40,518 bases of DNA from Polyrhizophydium stewartii (lineage: Eukaryota; Chytridiomycota; Chytridiomycetes; Rhizophydiales), in the NCBI GenBank assembly GCA_027604665.1, contig JADGIZ010000027.1:1-40518 (forward strand). The letters run 5' to 3'. The position numbers and the translations under genes are program-made. The number at the start of each line of letters is the position of its first letter. The stretch's first letter is position 1. Under the pieces are notes generated by a model, which was given only the letters and a program-made list of their open reading frames with translations, had not been told where the DNA came from and searched no databases. Of the stretch, positions 1-11,500 are shown one piece after another.

Positions 1-124
1 AGACCGCCGTCAAAGTGCCTTGCTCCAAGCCGTGTCGCCGTTCTTGCTGCCTGTCGTTCTCCGCGTTTGCTGATCTCGGCCTGGCCTGCTGGATCTGCGT
101 TGCCGAAATCAAGTTCTCCGTGAC

Positions 125-2501
125 ATGAACACGGTGTCGGCCGCGCCTGCACCGGCGCTGCCCAGCGCCGATGTCCCTGCGTGCCAAGTCGCACCCGCGG
201 GCGGCTCTGCGGGCGGCGTGCGCAGCGGCCCAGACTCGAGCGCCGGCGAGCAGGCGTCCGCGGCAGCAGGCGCAGGCGGGGGTGCAGGCGCCGACGCCGC
301 TGGGAGAGCCGAGGGCACTCTCTCAGCCGGACAACCCGCAGCGTGGCATGGGCAGCGGCCGCTGCGCCCGCCGCAGCCGCCGCGGGCGCGCGGGCAGTAC
401 ACGGCGCAAGGCCCGTCCGCCGGCCCGCGGCCCCGCTCGCTCGCGGCGGCGGCGGCGTCGGCCGCGCCGTTTGTAGTCGCCGAGCCGGAGCCAGCGACGA
501 CGACACAAGCAGGTCCGGGTGCGGCGGCGACACAGCCCGGCGGGTTCTGGGAGCACGGCCCGCCGCCGCCGCCGCCGCCTCAGCCGCAGACGCCGCCCGG
601 GTGGTTCTCGTCGTACGCCGTCCGGCCGGGCCCGCACCCGATGGCCTTTGGCCACATGCTGGATCCCTTTGCGTTCGACCCGCTCGCCCAGCACATCCAC
701 CCGCACGCACCGCATCCCGCGATGCCGTTCGCCATGCCCGGTGCCCACATGCATCCAATGCCGCAGGTCCACATGCACCTCCCCCAGCACATTCCGCTCG
801 CGCCGCACCCGTACGCGATGCAGCACCTGCGCAATCCGTATCTGGGGCCGCCGCCGCGGTCGCCATCTGGCGCACCGCCGCTCGTCCACTCGCCGTCGCC
901 CGTGGGCAAGAAGCAGAGCCACGGCCCGCACCTCCCGCACCTCCCGCACCCCCAGCACCTGCACGGCCCGCAGAGCTTTAATCTATATCCGCCGCCCGCG
1001 CCGACCGCGCACATGCTGCCGCCCGCGCCGCCGGTCTATGCGCAGCACTGGAACCCGCACGCATACACCCGCTTCAACCGCGCCGCCGGACAGACCCGCC
1101 AGAGTGCACGCCGCGCCGTCGCGACCGAGCGAAAGGGGCACTCGCTGCCGAACACCTCTCCCACGGGCTCTGCGTCCGCCGCCGCCACCACGCCGCCGTC
1201 AGCGCGTGCAGTGGCCACCCAGGCATCGCGCGAAAGCACCACGCCCAAGACACCGGCTGGCCGTGGCTCGGCCAAGTCGCAGCCCAGGCCATCTGGCTCG
1301 CCTAGCCAGCCCATAACCGCATCTGCGTTGGAGGCAGATGCCGTTGGCGCCGCTGCGGCTGCTGAGGCTGGCGGTCGCGTGGCCCTCAAGTCTGGCCCGG
1401 TCCTCGTCGGCAACGGCGTGGACAGCGACTTCTCCGCAGGCAATGACTCGGTCAGCGACGCTGGCAGCACTGCTGACGCAGGCTCAACTCCGACGTCGGG
1501 CAAGAGCAGAGCGCGTGGCGTGTCCCCGGGATCACTTTCCGCCGCCGGACGCACCCTCCAGGTCGGCTTTGGTGAGCTTCGCCGCTGGGCCTTGTGCTAT
1601 GGATCGCCACCGACGGCCTCCAGATGCTGACGCGTTCATCTCAGCCGAGCTCAAGCCCGCGGCCAGTCCTGAAGCGCGCATACTCGCAGCTCAGCCCGTT
1701 CACGCTGTGCAGCGGCACACACGCGGCGCACACGCAGCCGGACAGGCTTTCCTCGAATTGAGCGAGTCACAAGCGTCCACACTGCATGAGGGCTCATTTG
1801 GCGACGAGGACTGGCACGAGGTCCAATCGGCCGCAGACTCGATGGACACGGGCGTCTCAACAGAGATCAACTCCATCGTCGAGTCGCTCATTACCCAGTC
1901 GTCTCGTAGCAGCAATCTACCCAATGAGCCATCGTCTGAAGCGAGGCGGCTTGAGCAGCGCCAGAAGCAGATCGACTATGGCAAGAACACGATAGGATAC
2001 CGCAACTACATCAACAGCGTGCCAAAGTAAGCACCAAACGAACCCCACTGTCCACGTTTCTGTGCTCGATGCTGACGAGCGTGGCCTAGAAACAAGCGGC
2101 GGAAAGGCGAGCCAGAGACGCCTGACAAGCACAGCAAGTGCAGTAAGCGTGCCTGGGACGCGCAGGTTCGCAGCTGGCGCAGGCGGCTCCACTTGTGGGA
2201 TCCGCCCGGAGAGACAGCAGCAGGCGCTGGAGACTCGGTCGTCTTTGGCGCGGCCGATATGTACCACGATGGCGACGTCGATGCCAACGCCGACGACGAC
2301 GACGATGCCGATGGCTTCGGGGATCTCGCTGGCGAGGCCGGGCTCGACGCGCTCGGCTCGCTTGGGCGCGAGCTCGACGCCGACAGCACCATGGACCAAG
2401 ACGAGCACGGCAAGGAAGCCAGCGTCGATGATCGCGTCATCCACTCTGTTACGGCGGTGCCATCGCAGTCGTTGGCCGCCTCGCTTGCGCAGTTGCGATG
2501 A
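125..2501 (+). CDS. SLBP: Histone RNA hairpin-binding protein (stem-loop binding protein)
   Basis: SLBP binds the 3' stem-loop of replication-dependent histone mRNAs and directs their processing, export and translation. Model: exons 125-1571, 1645-2026 and 2090-2501, giving 746 residues. Both introns (73 and 63 nt) have GT-AG ends and a GCTGAC-like branch point. Joining exons 2 and 3 restores the complete RNA-binding domain at about residues 584-652: QKQIDYGKNTIGYRNYI, then ETPDKHSK, then a Trp-rich end LHLWDPPGE. The match to the animal domain (YGKNTI, TPNK, LHFWDPP) is unmistakable. An in-frame stop at 71-73 supports the ATG at 125. The first 580 residues are Ala/Pro/His-rich and look disordered, with a His/Pro block near residues 170-260, and the tail is acidic (residues 665-720). 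Animal SLBPs are about 270 residues, so the N-terminus is very long and the true start could be further in. The RNA-binding domain is certain; the N-terminal extent is less so. Confidence 0.92.
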
Positions 2502-2580
2502 AAAAGCCTTTCGTTGAGAGTTTGATTGCGTACTCTTGTGCTGCTGCCATGCAGCGCGCATCTTGCCGCCAGATTGGTCC

Positions 2581-5500
2581 ATGCCGCCCGAGCCGACCAT
2601 CGGCTCGGCCGCACAACAAACGCAGCCGATACGCCGCGGCAATGAGCCGCCGCACCGCACGCGCCCACCAGTGCAGTCTGTCCCGCAGTCCCGCGGCGCG
2701 GCACTCATCAGCCAGATGTCCAAGCGGTCGCAGCTGGTGTCGCCCGCCATGCCATTTGGCTACGACGGCGTGGTGCCGTCGCCGCTTGAGCCCGTTCTCG
2801 ATCGCATCTCCGAGACGTCGCTGCTCAACATGTTTACGAACGAGCTCGCCTTCTGCGTCAAGTCGCTGGCAAAGCTGGCACATGCTCCAGAGGCCGCGCC
2901 CAACGCGCAGATCCGCCTGCTGCGCACTCAGTTCCGCAGCTGCCTCGAAAAGTACCAGCGGCACCTGCCGCCGCGTGCCTTCCTCAACAAATGTGTCGAG
3001 ACAGGCGAGGCGCTACTGGAGATTCCCGGCTTCCACCGCATCGCCGAGGACGAGTGTCTCGAGCCGGCTCTCGTGCGCCTGACCGTTGCGCGTGAGTCAG
3101 GGCGCCGCGCAGCGTCCGCAGGTACCTCGCGCTCCGCGACGTGCTCGGCGACTGCGTCTGGCTCGACGTCGTCCGCCGCCAAGATCGCACACAGCGACGC
3201 GTCTGGCCGAGCGGCGGCCACGGCTGCCGAGTCGGACAACAGCCGCGTACACACAGGCGCGGCACAAGGCGACTGCGCCGCCTTCGACGACCCGCCTGCG
3301 CGGGATGTTGTCTTTGACGAGCGCTTGCGCTTCCGCGCGCTCTTTGGCAAAGCCGTTGCGCAGTACCTTGCCGCGCTCGAAATCGACCCGGGTCTGAAGG
3401 GATGCACGGCCCTCTCCAAGGTCTTCAAGATCGTTGGCGCGCTCAAGAGCCTGGCAACTGAGACAATGGCCAACGATGATTTTGCGTGGTGTACCTATCT
3501 TGCAACGTTTCACATCATGTCTATGTGCGAGCAGCTCGCGCGCGCAGGATGGACCTCCAAGGTGTGCCACGAGCCGAAGTTAGCGAGAATTGCGAGTCTT
3601 TTGTCACAACTGACCGCTTCTCCGCAGGTTCTGGAGCACGTCGGCTGGGTACTTTTGTGCCTTGAAGACCACAAGCCCTTTGCGACGGTGGGACATCTTG
3701 CGTGGCGCATGGAGTGCTATACAGTGTTCTTCAAGTACTGCATCGACGTGGGTGAAATTAGTCAAGCCGAATCCGTGATTGAGAGTGCAATCGTCAAGAT
3801 TTGCGACGTTTTCAAGGCCTCTGGATCCCCAAAAGCGCAGACCACGCCAAAAGAAATCGAACAAGTCGACGCCGCGATCCACCAGCTGAACCTTTTCTAC
3901 TTTGCATGCGAGGCAAAGCGTCTCGCAGTCGGGCGCACTCCCGAGCAGATGGTGCAGCAAAAGATTGCCGTCAGCGCCACGCTCGCACTCGGCGCATTTC
4001 CACCGCCAATCATCAAGCCTAAAGTCAGGCCAACACGCTCACAGGGACCCGCCACACAGAGCGCAACGGCACGCGCGCACGTCCCGACAACTGCTGCCAC
4101 GCCCGCAAGCTCTTCAATCCCGCAGCCTGTCACAAATCCATCGCCACACGAAACCCGTAGTCCGAATCAAGAACAGGTGCCGCAACTTTCGGGCGTGTCG
4201 CCGGCAACGCAGGCGTCAGGGTCTATTCCTACAACGGCGCATCTTGTGTCTGATGGACCACCAGAAACTCTTGGAGGCGGACCAGTCGCCACTGGTTCTG
4301 AACTCAAGTCCGCCGCTTCTGCCGGTACCGTCAAGTTTCCACCCGACCCAGTCTCGGGAATCGTTTCTTTTGACTTTGCCGCCGATGCCCGCAGCAAAGG
4401 CTACTTTTACGGCATCAACAGCGGATATAAGGCCGGCAGGGGCGTGTTTCCGTTCCGCACGCATCATTACATTGGCCGCGACAACGCCTTGCAGAGGGCC
4501 GCGGCAGTCGTCAAGCAGATGCGCCAGCTCGCGGAGCTCGAGTTCGCCAAGACCGAGTGCAAGGACCCCAGCAGCGGCAATTCTCTGGTCAGCCTGTCGA
4601 AGGGCTTGGGAATCGCGCAGCCCGATCGGTCTGCTGTTTTCGATCAACAAGCCGCCGCCGATGCTGCCGAGGACGAGCACGTCGCAGAGCCGACGCAGCA
4701 AATCGCGCAAAGCAAGCTCGCCACGAATACGTCCAAGTCGCGCGCCGCTTTACAGTCGCAAGCAGCCGTACCCAGTTCGCCAGAGCATCCGAATGCCGTC
4801 GTCGAAAAGTCCGATGTCGAATCGTCCAGAACGAAGAAGGCAACCCAGAAAAAGACCCGCTCTGTGGAAGAGAGCGAGGAGGTCAAAATACGCCGCCTGC
4901 TTTTGGCCGACTTGCATTGCCTCGTACAGACTCTCCCCGAGGACCACGACAGAATCACCGCGATAGTGCTTTCGCTGCGTGTGATCACTTCCATGGAGAA
5001 CACGCTCAAGGTCGTGGAGCGCTCGGGCGACGAGCCGTCGTCGCGCGAAGCGATTGTCGCTCGGTTGCTTGACACGGCCTTTTTCATCATCACCTCCGAG
5101 GAGAACGCAATTCTGGGCGAGAACTCGATTTACCGCGTTCAAGAATTCAAAGGCGGAAAGAAGTTTCTCTTCCCGGACGTGGCTAAACTGATCGAGGCGG
5201 CGCGGATTCAGTCATTTCTCGTCGACGATATCATGCGACTAATTCGATTCCTGTTTGAGAACCGCCAATGGGAACGTCTGCACTGCATCCTACAAATGAT
5301 CTATCCGAGCATCAAAGACGACCGCCGTATTCAGCGGCAGTACGGCCTCGAGGTCGCGCTGCGCGCAGCCGCCTCGCGCTTCCTACTGACGGTGCACTCT
5401 GACCGCAAGGTGCTTTTCGAGACCATTCCGACGGGACGCGCAACGCCGTCGGATCTACGAACCTCGCGATTTGAGCTCACTGACCAGGTGCGCATTGCTG

Positions 5501-8500
5501 TCACCGACTTCTTCAACGCCATCATAGACTGCCTCGATACGTCAGAGTTCGTAAAGCGCGAGGGCCGCCTGATCTTTGAGGCGTCCTCGATCTTGTGGTA
5601 CTTCGCCGAGCCGTTTGTCCGCGAGCTCAAATCCATAGAAGACGCGCGGCTGTTTCAGTCGCTTGCGCGTCAGGACACGCTGGTCTCTGTCGTCGAGTTT
5701 ATTCATCACCTCCAATCCATGTTCCCAAACGCAGACCCTGTCGCGTCGCTCACCATCAGCGGCAAGCTGGCTCTTCTGCTCGAATGCATCGGATGCTTTA
5801 CCGATGCCTCGCGCGTCCTGCAGTCGGCCTTGCGCAGCGTTGATACCGCTCGCGCGCACCTCGGCGAGGGCTCCAACGCCATCACGTCCATCACTGTAGA
5901 GACTTCGTTTCATCCAGGACTCACGAGGCAGATCGAGGCCGAAGAGGCGCACTGCAATCCTCTTGGGATTGTCGAGGATCCGCGGACCATTTCATTACGC
6001 AAGCAGCTCAGCGCAATGCAAATCAGCCTTCTCAGCGCGCTCTATCGATGCCGCATCAAGACGCGAGCAGTCGCCGAGATCAATGAGCTGCGGCGTAAGG
6101 AGATCGAGCACCTTCAGCTGACACAACGTCGCGTCCATCTCGAGCCCAAATCACCCATGCCCACTGAGGAGACGCTGGCGAAAAACTGCGGGCACGATCC
6201 TGTCCGCCGTGCCATATATCTTATGACGCTTGTTTCAGTTGCAACCACTTTGACGCTCAACGAGAAGCAGCATCTGCTCTTCCTCGCCGGAGAGTTGCTG
6301 CGCGAGGCGCATGCCGCAGAGGCGCAGCTTCTTTCATTCGAGAGGCACGACGTTGACGCGGGCACAGAGTCGTGGACCCCCATGCTTGTGCGTCGCACGC
6401 CGACTTCGGTGACTCTTTCGCCGGGGCGTACAAGGCGCCGAGACGGACAGCCCAAGCGCTGGTTCCAGGCATTTGCCGCACCATCCGGAAAATACCTTGG
6501 GAAGAGCAACGTCGACCTGCGCGGCACAGGCGACGTGTACTGCCAGCTGCCGCGGAAGCGCGTCGAGATAACCATCTCAGCCTTGACTCCCTATGTCGCG
6601 TACGACTTTACGCTTGCCATGCACGAGCAGGAGCCAACAGGCGTCGGACTCGGCTGCGTGTCTCAAAAAATTCGAATCATTCCGTCTCTGCCAATGCCGC
6701 TACTTCTGTGCTGGGGATTCCTCTCCGAGATTGCACATCACGCGCGGTGCTACGAGCGCGCTGATCTGGCGCATGCCGTGATGTCGAGCCACTTTGTGTG
6801 CTCGCGTGCGCCAGACGGCATACTTCGCCAGCTGGCGACCGAGGAGCACACAGGCATTTACCACGACCCAGTATTCGAGCTTTTTGATTCAGCTGTGCGC
6901 CAGTCCTCGCCGCCGATCATACGGTCTTTTATACAAAGTATCTTCAGCTCGATCGACCGACTCAAGGCTGAAGTTCACCAGGGCCTGTCAACCAACGTTC
7001 AGGGAATGGGCGACATGCTCTCGTCACAGCTGTGCCGCCTGCGTGCATGTCGTGACCTACTGCTGGCAATTGAGCTGGCTCGCGAGATACGCGATAGCCA
7101 TCTGCAGCTTCTGTGCGCGGTCAAGGCATACCAAAACATTTTGCCCTTTGTGCTCTTTGACGTGCCGTGCGCGTTCGTTGTGCATGTTCTCATGAGATGC
7201 CACGACGTCCTGCTCGGTAACGCTGCCGCGTTCGAGAACGATCGCGCCAAAGGCCTTCGAGACTTTTTCGTCCCAGTGACGTTCCACTTGATGCGCCGCC
7301 TGATCGAGCATGAAAACTTTTCGCTCGCAGGGCAGGTCGCGCAGGACTCGATGCAGCTCATCAATTTGACGTCGCCGTCGGCAGACCTTCGCATTCTCAA
7401 CTCGTCGTCCATCGAGCTTGCCTGGCTCGGCTATATCTTCAAGCCCAAGCGACTCAAGGGAAATCACACAAAATCGCACTACTATGCCGAGTTTGTCTTT
7501 CAAGGGAAACTAGCCATCTCCGCCGATCCCAAAAAAGGCACCGCCCACACGCGCAAGCAGTTTGACGTGCTATACGAGTTCCTCGACGTTGTCATGGCGC
7601 AGAACTCGCAGCTGGTGTCAAAGTTGAGCCCGAGTCGCACAGACCTACACGGCAGCCGCACAGCAATCACAGCGCCAGAGCCAGCACCGTCCAAGCGGCC
7701 CGCAGTGCTGCATCGCAAGAGCCTTGATAACCAAACGTGTCTCAAGGACATCTACGTTGTCTTTGCGACATGCGGGCCCGAGGCGATCATGCAGGAGCTC
7801 ATCCGATTCAAGAAGAACCCCCGCTACATCGAGATTGTCACGCGCGTCGTCGAGTGGTGCCTCGAAAAAGAACTTCTTGACGCGGCTCTGCGCGTGAGCT
7901 CGGATCTGGAGGATTGGCTCGACAAGCGCACGCAGACCATTCTTCTGATCGACCAGCTGGCCGACGAGAACGAATCCAAACGAGACATCACAATCAAACG
8001 GCGTAAGCGCCATCTCTTTGCCGGCGACAAGCGCCTGCTTTTTGAGAGCGCCAAGAGCACCAAGCCCACAGCCGCAGCGTGAGAGCATAGTTTGAAGTCG
8101 TGCATCTCCTGCGGTGCATCGAGCCTCTTTGCTGACGGAACTACGTGGTACATTAACATGCTTTTAGCCAAAAACAGGCGAGACAAGTCCAGCGCAAGCT
8201 CGTCAAGGAGCAGGAGGAAATCAAGCGCAAGGCCAAGGAGGCCAAGGAGGCCAAGGAGGCCAAGGAGGCCAAGGAGGCCAAGGAGGCCAAAGAAGCCAAG
8301 GCGCGCGCGGCCAAAGAGCAGGCTGCTGCTGCGGCCGCCGCTCTCGCGGCAGCGACTGCTGAGCAGGAGAAAAGACAGAGCCCACCGAATTCGGCCGGGG
8401 CTGACTCGAAAGAAACAGAGCCAAGCAACTCTCAGAGCGGTAACTCGCGCCCGACATCTCGTGGGTCTCGACCGTCGTCACGCCCGACATCGCGCCCAAC

Positions 8501-11500
8501 ATCCAGCGGCGGAAGCTCGCCAAAGTCTGGAAGCCGGAGCAACTCGCGCGCCAACTCTGCCAGCCCGCACGGCTCCAGCCGCGAAGAGGTCACTAAAGAA
8601 GATGTAGAGCAGGCAAGCTTCATGGCACTCAAGCGCAAGCGTCTGCAGCAGCGGCATGCGTACTTTGCGGGCCTCTCGCCTTTTGAGCGCGAACGCAAGG
8701 ACCACGCCGCGCGCACCCTCGATGCCAAGCTATCCTCGTGGTGGCACAGACGTAGGTATCTCCGCAGACTGCGTGCGGTGCTCGACTATGAGTCACCGTG
8801 GCGTTCGCAGCTGGCATTCCTTCGCGCAAAGACACTGCTTCAGCAGCTCCAGCGCGATAACACATCGTGGCAGCCCAATCTCGCCGATCCGAACGAGTAC
8901 TTTGACACCGAGTGGTTCGAGTACCGCCGCAGCGGGTGCATCCTGCTCAGCAGCTTCTCCATCTTTCGAAGCGAAGGCTACACAAGCAGCATCGAAAACG
9001 ATCTCACCGTGGGCAGCAGTGGTGTTATAGCCGAAATGCTCCAGGCGTTTGTCCAGAGCATTGTCATTGCTTCGCGCGCTCGCGAGTGGCTCAAGGTCGT
9101 CAAGGGCGGCAAGCACCTGTGGAACGCAGTTCGTTTTCTGCTTCGCCACCGCAAGCTGAGCTCGGACGCTTGGCGCCAAAGCCTTTGGCGCGGCATGTTT
9201 GTTGCTGCAGACGCTCTCATGGACGCTCTCAAGGCCATGAGTATTGTTCGCGCAGAGAAAGACGATGCGTTCCGGCAGCTTGGATACATGTCGCACATCA
9301 ACACGAACCGACAGCCAATGCGCAGCGCAGTTCTTCCCTTTTCGACGCTGATGGAGCTGCAAAAAGGCCAATTTACGGGCAGTTGGATCGACCGCTATGG
9401 CGAGCACCAGTCGCATATCATTGACCTGCCATTTTTCGCCGACTTCTTCATGTTCACTCTGGAGACAATGCAGGTCTCTGGAAAGTGGCACCGCGTGCAC
9501 GACTTTGGTCGCCGCTTCCAGAGAACGTTCCACGGGGTGTATGATCCGTTCTTGGCGCCACTTCTTGACCGTGTGCAGCAGCTGCTCGTGGGCGCCGACA
9601 AAAACCAGCCCATCTCGCTCTCCAGCGTGCGCAGGCCCGGCGATGGCGCGCAGGCCATGGAAATGCTGTTGTATTCTCGCTTCTTGCACTCGACATACAT
9701 ATTCCAGAAAGTGCGTGGCGTCAAGTTCAACGTCAATGTAAGCCACGAGTTTGTTGCTGCGTCAGACGCATATGAGGAGACGATATCGCTTGCACACCGC
9801 GAAAACGACTACGACATCTTTGCGGCCGCATCAAACGAGCACGGTGACTTGCTCTTTGAGCACGGAAATCTGCCTGGCGCGTGCGTGTTCTGGTCCAAAT
9901 GCATTGACGCTCTGTTCCGGCGAGACAAGGCACTTGCGTCTTGGAAGTCGATTCTTGACCAGAACAAGACAAGCCATGTCGAGTCGTGGGGTCGACCAGA
10001 GGCAAACAAGCTCTTGATGGCCGTCAATGGCGTATACAACTCATTTCTCGCCGCAACCGCTGTCACCAAGATTGCGCGCTTCTTTTACTTCAACAATCAC
10101 GACAAGCGCTCAGAGCTCGTGTGGTTTGCCGCGCACCTGTACATTGCGCCCATCATGGCCACTATTCCTCATCCCATCTCGTACCTGGAGTACGCAAACT
10201 ACACACCGCGATATGTGTTTCCTTTCCTCAATGTTTTTGGCGACAAATTCCAGTGCAATCCGTCAACAGCGGCCGACTGTCTTGGGTTCCTCATTCGGCA
10301 GTTGCTCGCAGCAGACATGGGCTTGATAACGCTGCCACTGTCGGCACTTGCGGAACACATTGCCGTTGGCTCACTCCAGTCGTTTGTGTATCACGGTCGG
10401 GCAACACTCGCCAAGGCAGAGGCGCTCGTCAGCATCGGCCGAGTATCCGAGGGCGTCAACAAGCTCCTCGCGCTGACAAAGCGCACATCGCTCACCACTA
10501 AGCGCGACGAAGCAGCCGACAGCGGGTTTGCGGACAAGGTGTTTCCGATGCGCGCTTCGCACGGCCAGGCAATCCGACAACTGGTGTCAGCTGTGATTGT
10601 CGACAAGGCGCGGCCCTTGTATCCGCCCACCTTCCACTCAGAGTTTGAGATCGCACGGTCCCGGATGGTGCTGCGCATCATCGAAGTTGCAGGCGTTACA
10701 ATGCCGCTGCTCGAAAACACCCGTGCGCACACGCTCTTTGACCAGCTGGATCCAGGCGGGCCGCTGAGCCATCTTAGCGACGACTCGAGCCACCGCCAGG
10801 CATCTGCGAGTGCGTGACAGCGTTGTTTTTCAGGTGTTTGGGCTGATTGGCATTGATGCAGTTTGCTGACTCTTGCTCTGCAGCTGCGAACAGTGCCTCC
10901 GAGACCAAGGGCATATCGAGCGTGCCCGAGAGCAAGCAAGGCCAGAAGCAGGCGCAGAAGCTTGACGCCGAGGTTTTTGTTGCCGAAGTGCTTGACTCGA
11001 TACGCACGTGCCTATTCAAGATCATCCAACAGAAGCAGTTTGTAATCAAGACAAAGCTCGGGGCTCTCGCCGCCGACGATGACGAGGGAAATACTCGTCG
11101 CAACTTTGAAAACAGCCTTCTCATCGAGTCAATCACGCGCCTGCTTTCATGCTTTGAGCTTATTAGCTCGTCCTACTTTCTGCAGAAGCGCTTCCGCAAC
11201 GCAATTCGCTGGTGAGCCTGGGATGCCGAGTGTAGCGCACTCGCAAATCGATTTTGACCCTGGTGTCTGGTTAGGGCGCACTCGATCCGCAACTTTGTCA
11301 TTACGCTGGGCACCGCAGATGCGCCGAGACAAAAGATTCACCGCCTTGTTGCGTCTCTGCTCGGTTGTGATTTTGGGCTGCGCAATCGGATCACAATTGT
11401 GCGCTCGCTTCTTGCCGAGGGGCTTTTCAACGCGGCTTACGATCTCAGCACCGAGGGAGTCGAGGAAGCAGCCAGCTGTTCATCAACTCTATATGGGCTG

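Noticed and set aside
2549..3082. Separate gene starting at ATG 2549 or 2498
   Set aside because: The Arg/Ser-rich frame overlaps conserved CFAP54 sequence and has no homology; at most it is an upstream ATG affecting CFAP54 initiation.
3092..3121. A 30-nt GT...AG stretch in CFAP54 exon 1 and an alternative frame after it (RYLALRDVLGDCVWLDVV)
   Set aside because: It is too short for an intron here (shortest supported is 57 nt), and no donor gives the phase needed for the alternative frame or a return from it. The reading frame used continues into clear CFAP54 sequence.
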